Assembly (NCBI GenBank): GCA_030142905.1 | Contig: JASJOG010000095.1 | Coordinates: 930,001 to 994,000, forward strand | DNA length: 64,000 nt | Direction of reading: 5' to 3' | DNA from: Heliopora coerulea | Lineage: Eukaryota; Cnidaria; Anthozoa; Scleralcyonacea; Helioporidae | Shown: positions 57,887 through 64,000 of the stretch, in pieces | Layout of the letters: each line of letters opens with the position of its first letter | Position numbering within the stretch: the first letter of the stretch is position 1 | Made by a program: the position numbers and the translations under genes | The notes under the pieces: generated by a model | What the model saw: only the letters and a program-made list of their open reading frames with translations | The model's database searches: none | Told to the model about the DNA's origin: nothing

Positions 57887-58311
57887 CAGTGGCGTAGCCA
57901 GACCCGGGCGTCAGCTACGAACATGGGCGTTTCCCAAAATGTATTTGGCATATTCAACTGAAAAATACACGACAAATTTTGAATAATTTGATATCAGCCC
58001 TTTAAGTTTGGTCCACGAATGGAATTTCTTTGCGCAACTTTTTCTCCCCCGCTAAAAATTCGCGCAGTTTGTTCTCATCAATGAGATATCTCGTGGTTTT
58101 AAAAGTAATTTGGAGGATCTGTACGATTGAAGCCTACGAATCCAACTCGGTGCTGCAGCCTAAAAAACGGGAATAGCGCCCTCATAATGCTAGAAATAGC
58201 CTTTCAGAGACCCAAGAATTCAAACATTTTCCGGGGGAGCATGCTCCCGGATCCCCCTAATTAGAATGCTTCCCAGGCCCGGGCATCACAGATTCTCTGG
58301 CTACGCCACTG
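57887..58311. mobile_element. hAT-like MITE
   Basis: A 425-base element with perfect 16-base termini, CAGTGGCGTAGCCAGA on the left and its reverse complement on the right side (TCTGGCTACGCCACTG). The flanks AATTAGAG (57879-57886) and AATTAAAG (58312-58319) match at 7 of 8 bases, the 8-base duplication expected of hAT. CCCGGGC follows each terminus. No transposase remains. Confidence 0.85.
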
Positions 58312-58431
58312 AATTAAAGTAACATGGTTAAGTTGTTGGCGTAACTATAGATAATCTAAATACTTCATCTAAATCATTAATATTAAATACGCAAAAATAT
58401 TTTGCTTACAAGTCTGTTAAAATAGAATGAA

Positions 58432-58548
58432 ATGGGAGGTAAAAAAGAAGGTGTCAATCACTTTGAAAAAATGTTAGAACTAACTGGATTAAAAATCATT
58501 ACTGAACGCAAACATAAAGTTGTCTATAACTGGGACATGTGTGTGTAG
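58432..58548 (+). CDS. Unassigned 38-codon frame
   Basis: A short frame beginning MGGKKEGVNHFEKML, with a charged, helix-like composition, followed in another frame by a 73-codon frame (58520-58741). Neither resembles a known protein to me. They may be chance or remnants. No splice partners were found. Confidence 0.12.
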   Translation: MGGKKEGVNHFEKMLELTGLKIITERKHKVVYNWDMCV

Positions 58549-60226
58549 AATTGGTGAATGTGTTATCTCTTTAAAGCACAGTGCCTGCTTGCGATTGGAT
58601 TCGTTTGCGTATTTTGCAATACCTGAACGCTCTAATAAGTGGATGGTGCTCATCAGGCTCCGGTGTGACGAAGCTCAGAGAGGTGACCTATTGGATAAAT
58701 ACCAACGACTGGACAACGCTATTCACGCTTTGAACAGTTAAATTTAAAATTCTCTCACCGAATATCACCAAAAAATTAATACTCAAGATTCGGCGGATTC
58801 CCCCTTAAGTCGTTCGAAAGATGGATGATGTCGTTTATCGGTCGGGACTTATGTACCAAATAAGATATCCTGGCCTTGTACAACCGTACCCAGAGACAAT
58901 AATCGAGTACTTCAACGGCTCCGTGTGAGTCAGCCTTGAGATATTAAAAGCCGTAGGCTGCTTAATGAGGTGTTCATACTTGTGGCATATAATTCTCCGA
59001 TCTTGATGGAAAAGTTGGGAGAAAAAGCAACATTTTCGATATGTAGACCACGATATGTGTATGTATATATACAACTTGATTTCATCATCGTTTACTGCCA
59101 GTCATTGCAAACATAACCCTGTTTGTTTGTTATACATATGTGTGTGTATAATGTTAGGGTATTTATAAAATCCTTAATGAGGTATTCCTAGGGTGTAGGC
59201 TTTAACGATTAATCTGCGGGAAGTGATTGTCACGAGACATTTGACTGATGTTCCTCTACTGGGGGCGTTGAAAACGTCCAGGATGGCATGTCCTTCATAG
59301 ACCATTCGTAATTACCCAATCAAGCACCCACACTAGGCCGGACCACTTGCCACGCCTATATAATCACATCCTACGGCTTCGTGCAAGTTTTGCACGATCA
59401 AGTCTATTTTTAAAATTCCACGTATTTGGGAATAACGTTAAAATTCCTTTTCGTAACTTTTTAAAGAAAATTTTTGGTGAACCCAGTACATTAAGTGTCT
59501 CCTAGACCTTTTTCATAGCTCAAACGTTACTGCGCTTTTAACTTTTAATTGATTTGTTTTGTGTTTTCACTTCAGGCTTATGTTTCCATACAAGACATGC
59601 TATAAGCGTGCTTTACAAAACTCTTTGATTTTTCTGGCGTGGGTTTCGGTGGTTCTTAAGGTTCTCTCAATTTCGATGCCTGCGTAATTTCACGTTCCAT
59701 TCTGGTGATATCCCTTCTTGGTTTGATCGTGTTTCAGTGAATTTCTTTAAATAAATTCTCATCTGGCAAATCAGTGATACTCTTGATGTATATTTGGCAG
59801 CGGCGTTGATTTCTGAATGTGAAGTGCATACCTGAAAGTATCTCCTAGCGACGGACAACATTGTAAGAAACCTATATTTAGCTGTTTCCGCTATTTCTCT
59901 TATAAAGCGAACGCAGTGTGACAGGATGTGTTCATACCAGACTTAATACAATCGACTTCGCTGCAAAGTTAGTTGACGTTTTGTTTTTGACGAAGAATTA
60001 TTTGAAAGGTTGGTGAGATATTTGCTTGTCATAAAATTTGCCGATACTTAGTTATTTAAGCTTATGACTTCAAGTGTTATGATAAACGTACGGTAACGTT
60101 ACGATATCCATGTTTTGAATTTGGTAGATATCTCTGTTGTTCAGTTACCTGACGCAGTCACTTTTTAGGCTAATTAACCTTCTCTTACGAAGGACAGATT
60201 GCATATTTCAATCTTGTCACGTTAAC

Positions 60227-60643
60227 TTACTGCCTGTGGTTTATTGTAATATGTTGTAAATATTTTGCTCTTCGTAAAGCTCTGAATTTCTTCTTTTCAG
60301 ACAATCTGTATCTGAAAACTTTCTCCAGTGGTAATATATAGTTAAGATCAGGCAATAAAATTTTTCGCCTGTAATAACGTATGAGTGACTGTAAAGAGTA
60401 CACCTTTACCCTCGACCTCGGCATTACTAAGCAATCCTGTTGATTTTCGTCCTTCATTTCGTAATAATTCGGCATCGATGGTTTAAACTTGCGACTTGAT
60501 GCCGCCTGGAAGCTATTCTTGACGATGTTTATAATATCAAACAATAGGTCTTTCCATAAAGCTCTTGTATTGCTCTGAACGTCTTTCATTGCAGATGTTT
60601 TTAATGCAATGATTTCGTGTTTCCGGTACATTCCACAGTACAA
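60227..60643 (-). CDS. Unassigned 138-codon frame
   Basis: A 138-residue frame, strongly basic in its C-terminal half (YRRK, RLSEKKKFRALRRAKY). No signal peptide or membrane segment is evident and I recognise no domain. It is long for AT-rich noncoding DNA but has no other support; it could be a single exon of an unrecognised gene or chance. Confidence 0.25.
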   Translation of the reverse strand: MYCGMYRKHEIIALKTSAMKDVQSNTRALWKDLLFDIINIVKNSFQAASSRKFKPSMPNYYEMKDENQQDCLVMPRSRVKVYSLQSLIRYYRRKILLPDLNYILPLEKVFRYRLSEKKKFRALRRAKYLQHITINHRQ

Positions 60644-62029
60644 AAGAGGACACTCGAAATCGGAGGCACCATATCGCCGGGATGTTTTACTTTCCTGAAA
60701 ATGTCTCAGCGATTTTTTTGTGGAGAAAATCTAGAATTGGATGGAATCCATTTGACGTTTTGTGTCTCTCGTTCGTGATTAGCTCATAGTGTAGTGGAGT
60801 AGTTGATTTAAAGGCTTCCATTGTTCCAAAATTACAATACTGCACGAGGAAGAAACCTAAACAAGGACTTGCTCGTTATTTTGGTTGTTGAACCCGTGAA
60901 TCACGTTTATACAACACCAAATTGGAAAAATCCACCCGTCAAAGGTCGTAATGCCACTATATAGCATTCTTTAAAACGCTAAAGAATCTTTGTCTGGGGG
61001 GTATTGATGTATGACCGGTTTATCTTTCAAGTTTCAGTTGAAGATCTTACCACGTCTTTGTTTCGACGTTGTACATACTGAACCTTATAAGGCAAAGAAT
61101 GGACGTAGACAGTCGTAGGATGGTATACTGATGTTGGTACCCAAGTATACTTGTATGATTTTCTTTTTTATGTGCATAGATGAACCCATATATCTTCCTC
61201 TGCAAAAAGCATTGTTTTCATTGCCGTAGTGAGTGTACCGTAAAATTCTGAAAGTAGTCAGGACTTAAAACTTTATAACAAAGTGGGGATATTTAACTAC
61301 CATGTAGTTAATTGCTACTTTCGTTTTTCGGTTTTTCACAGCCTTGTGGGGAGGCGCTTGTCCAGGGGGTATTTTCAAGGTGTCATTGTCTTTGAGGAGA
61401 AAATTGCGCAAGAAACAAGAAGGGACAATTTGTGAACGAACTTTAAAGTAGATTACGCAGTGCTGAACAATAATACTTCCTGTTTATAGGCTGTGGCTCG
61501 GTTTATGGTGGTTAGGTTTGGTAGCTGTTGCTGTGTAGGGTGTTTATCCTCGTTAAATAGAGTTTACTGCGACTATCTTTGTGAGCCAAGATGTTTCAAG
61601 GTTGGATGTTTTGAAACAAACTTGATGATTAAGAATATTCACAAACTCACTGTCTGGGGTGGTTAGTATGGAGGGGGGTTATTTTCGGCGCTTTCGGTGA
61701 TGTTACATCCTTGTATCTAAACGGTAGAGCGTCACTCTCACCCTCCTGGATGGCTAACTGCTGGAAAGAGGAGTGGACCAATATTAACACCAACTTCCAT
61801 AAGTACATCGTCATCTTCCTCGCTACTTGGGAGTGAAGCTGAATCGCCTCCAAACAGGAAAGGCAAAGACACTCGTTCGTGCAAAAGGTTGACCTTCCGG
61901 ATACAGATTCCAGCCCAAATGGCTCCCTGGAAACCATCGCACACAATCTAGAAACCATCCCAACCTACTACTTCCTCGCGATATTCGTAGGTTTGAATAT
62001 TAGCGCTACTCCAAGGGAATGAACCCATA

Positions 62030-62245
62030 CCGGGCAAGTAAAGAAAAACTCTACTTGGCCGCGGCTGGGGTTGGAATCCGAGACCTTCGGTTTATTTACT
62101 AGTCCGACGCTCTACCAAATTTATATATATATATATATATATATATAAATACAAATGTTAAGTAAAAATGTTCTTTACGTCGCTACTTAAAGGACATTTT
62201 TAGTTAACATTTGTATTACGCTCTACCAGCCCTGGTATTGAGCAC
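62030..62245 (-). mobile_element. tRNA-like SINE split by a hairpin insertion
   Basis: On the minus strand the D-arm-like GCTGGTAGAGCGTCGGACT and the T-arm-like GGTCTCGGATTCCAACCCC resemble a tRNA head. They are interrupted after GGTAGAGCGT by a 100-base insertion, 62118-62217, with 11-base direct repeats ACGCTCTACCA (plus strand) at 62107-62117 and 62218-62228. The B-box is degenerate, so this is not a working tRNA gene. Confidence 0.55.
62118..62217. mobile_element. 100-bp hairpin insertion with 11-bp target duplication
   Basis: A (TA)n run is followed by 30-base inverted repeats (62148-62177 and 62188-62217; 28 of 30 bases pair) around a 10-base loop. The arms begin AATACAAATGTTAA. Flanking 11-base direct repeats suggest that it transposed into the SINE. 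Confidence 0.6.
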
Positions 62246-62277
62246 TCTATTACGTTGATTTGGAATAACCATATTCT

Positions 62278-62353
62278 TATTTTATATATATATATATATA
62301 TATGTTATATTATTTTATATATTTTTTATATATTATTTTATATATATTTTATA

Positions 62354-62395
<42 letters not shown>
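62278..62395. repeat. Long (TA)n-rich microsatellite
   Basis: About 118 bases of almost pure A and T, including an uninterrupted TA run at about 62358-62395. Confidence 0.95.
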
Positions 62396-62397
<2 letters not shown>

Positions 62398-62611
62398 AAG
62401 TGGCTTGGAGAATCGGAGGTACCCGCATGAAGCAGGGGGTTTGTATAAGTTCGCATTGTCTTGAGCTTCTGGCGTGAAATAATTGGTGAGTCTGCAAGGG
62501 CATGCGCCCTTCATTCATGTGATGGAGCAAAATGTGAGGCAAGACTTGTTGAGTTATATGAAAATAACAGGATAAAATATCTTCGTTTCTTTATCTTCAG
62601 GAAGTCAATCC

Positions 62612-63214
62612 ATGACATCTCCAACAAGGATAAAGCTGACCATAGTGGGAGACGGTGCTTGTGGCAAAACATGTCTACTGATGGTTTTTAAAGATGATAA
62701 ATTTCCTTCCGACTACATTCCGACGGTGTTCGAGAATGACATGAAGTGTTTAACGGTGGACGAAAAAGAAATCGAACTTGTGCTGTGGGATACTGCTGGT
62801 CAAGAAGATTACGACAGCATCCGACCTTTATCTTATCCAAACACTGACGTCATCTTACTATGTTACTCAATCAGTTCCGTCGAGAGCTTCGCAAATATTT
62901 CTCACAAATGGTTGAAAGAGATTAAATGGTTCTGTCCCAAAGTACCTTTGATTCTTGTTGGGTTGAAGAAGGACCTTCGTTCTTCTAAAGACACTAATAG
63001 TGACGAGGAATTAAAGCAAAAACACATATCGTTTGAAGACGGAATAAAAATGGCGGCTGCGATTGGGGCATCAGCGTTCATGGAGTGTTCTTCGCTGACA
63101 CGAGAAGGTGTCCAAGAGGTTTTTGAGAGAGCTGTTCAAGCGACACTTAGACGAAGAAAAACGCGAAAACATCGACTTAGAAAATTAATCTGTTTTACAA
63201 CCACGACATCTTAA
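62612..63214 (+). CDS. Atypical Rho-family small GTPase lacking CAAX
   Basis: A single 200-codon frame. The P-loop GDGACGKT (13-20), switch I PTVFEN (37-42) and DTAGQEDYD (60-68) are intact and RhoA-like, including Gln64. The G4 motif that reads NKKD in Rho proteins is LKKD here (118-121), and the G5 motif SAK is SSL (160-162), so both guanine contacts are altered. The C-terminus has a basic stretch RRRKTRKHRLRK (180-191), then CFTTTTS; the cysteine is seventh from the end, not fourth, so no CAAX prenylation signal exists. A consensus acceptor, TCTTCAG at 62594-62600, lies 11 bases before the ATG, suggesting an untranslated upstream exon. A poly(A) signal may be AATAAA at 63698-63703. It could be a membrane-independent or nucleotide-weak Rho, or a gene losing function. 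Confidence 0.88.
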   Translation: MTSPTRIKLTIVGDGACGKTCLLMVFKDDKFPSDYIPTVFENDMKCLTVDEKEIELVLWDTAGQEDYDSIRPLSYPNTDVILLCYSISSVESFANISHKWLKEIKWFCPKVPLILVGLKKDLRSSKDTNSDEELKQKHISFEDGIKMAAAIGASAFMECSSLTREGVQEVFERAVQATLRRRKTRKHRLRKLICFTTTTS

Positions 63215-64000
63215 CATATATTCTTATAGCAGGGGATAATTCACTTGATAGCAGACGAGAATGCGTCGATCTCAGAAAAGTTGCGTTACTATCCAAGTAA
63301 TTCCACAATATACTTAAGCTACTTTCACCAAGTGTTTTTCACATCGAATGTGAAAATGAATCGGCAGAACGCGTTCCGTTTCGTCGGAGAATTCCAAAGA
63401 ATAACGGTTCTTCTCAATTTTAGACTTACCTTGACTTGAAGAGCCAATGAAAGTACTTTTAGAAATGATCTTAGACACCTGTACTGGACAAGGTTTATTT
63501 TTCCAGGAATACAAAAAAACAAAACACGAAATAATTCATGGTTTATTTAAAATTGCACAGGAATATTAAATGACAGGAATCAGGAAATAATTTTGATGAT
63601 TTTGTAAAATAACTATTGCCTCAATATATTTATAGAAAGACAGATGACTGTCTTAAACGGTAAGCCACCAATAGATCTTATAACTTTAAAAATGGTAAAT
63701 AAAATTACTACTTTCCAACTGTTGTTCTGAAAAAGAGCTCTCTACTGCAAAAATTTGCTCAACTAAACACACTGGCAAACTATTTAAGCAAGACTTACGA
63801 CGTTAAATTAATATTTAAAAATCGAACAGGAGTGCTTTATCAGATTTAAAACACGAGGCGATAGCCAGATCTCATAGATCTCATAAAGCAGATACTGCAA
63901 TTTTTTTTTAAATGACTTCAAAAACTGAACCCATTAGTGCGCAAAGAAAGTTTGAAAAATCAACGTTTTCAAAGCCGCGAAAATTAGAAGAGAAGTGTTT
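63215..64000. other. 3' flank of the Rho-like gene
   Basis: AT-rich, with a plus-strand AATAAA at 63698-63703 and a minus-strand AATAAA near 63541-63547. The latter could belong to a gene converging from beyond the window. No coding segment is recognised. Confidence 0.4.

Larger units (their letters stand above)
56294..62611. other. Gene-poor interval between CYP2-like and Rho-like genes
   Basis: 6.3 kb with no recognised protein gene. It holds a hAT-like MITE (57887-58311), two unassigned small frames (58432-58548, 60227-60643), a TATATAA at 59357-59363 that could be a core promoter, a split tRNA-like SINE (about 62030-62245) and a long AT microsatellite (about 62278-62395). An untranslated first exon of the Rho gene may lie here. 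Confidence 0.5.

Noticed and set aside
61647..61958. Overlapping 68- and 103-codon minus-strand frames
   Set aside because: No domain, no splice partners, and adjacent to SINE-like DNA; insufficient to call a gene.
62030..62245. Possible functional tRNA gene on the minus strand
   Set aside because: The head is interrupted by 100 bases and the B-box is degenerate; it is better explained as a SINE.

Overview
This is a stretch of an animal nuclear genome. The genes are split by GT-AG introns, there are AATAAA signals and a replication-type histone H4, and the intergenic DNA is AT-rich and full of SINEs, LINEs and small inverted-repeat elements. The identifiable proteins are animal orthologues. 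Several dispersed repeats look like ones I associate with anthozoan cnidarians (corals, anemones). I infer a cnidarian or other early-branching marine invertebrate, with moderate to low confidence; nothing in the window fixes the species.

Layout, left to right. (1) 921-2844, minus: TMEM243, a small membrane protein, divergent from (2) 3466-15226, plus: SUCLG2, the GDP-forming succinyl-CoA ligase beta subunit in 11 exons. Its 4.9 kb intron 6 holds (3) an intronless CYP3-like cytochrome P450 on the opposite strand (8461-9972). (4) 16409-35835, plus: nischarin in 22 exons (PX domain, leucine-rich repeats, one 2.5 kb last exon). Its introns hold a Tigger-like MITE, a decayed RTE-like LINE, a tetranucleotide satellite with foldbacks, a SINE and a nearly complete but dead LINE of about 5 kb. 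(5) 37624-41791, plus: CAPZA, the F-actin capping alpha subunit, 11 exons. (6) 43186-43497, minus: a solitary histone H4 with complete promoter boxes and 3' stem-loop. (7) 45830-47153, minus: PIERCE1, a ciliary doublet protein, head to head with (8) 47728-52562, plus: NICN1, the tubulin polyglutamylase subunit nicolin-1, 7 exons; a candidate X-box lies between them. (9) 54204-56293, minus: a two-exon CYP2-clan cytochrome P450. (10) 56294-62611: a gene-poor interval with a hAT-like MITE and a tRNA-like SINE split by a hairpin insertion. (11) 62612-63214, plus: an atypical Rho GTPase with an altered guanine-binding motif and no CAAX box.

Exon structures were worked out by hand from homology, splice signals and phase. 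The coding totals divide by three and the lengths are close to the human proteins I recall: SUCLG2 434 aa, nischarin 1588, CAPZA 289, NICN1 207, TMEM243 105, PIERCE1 105 (or 155). The genes do not form an operon-like unit. The clearest functional link is the PIERCE1/NICN1 divergent pair, both concerned with microtubules. The less expected findings are a 34-bp tandem array that starts inside SUCLG2 exon 9 and copies its splice donor, an in-frame alternative donor in PIERCE1 that adds a PIERCE2-like motif, the degenerate Rho GTPase, and several small repeat families with matching copies within the window.
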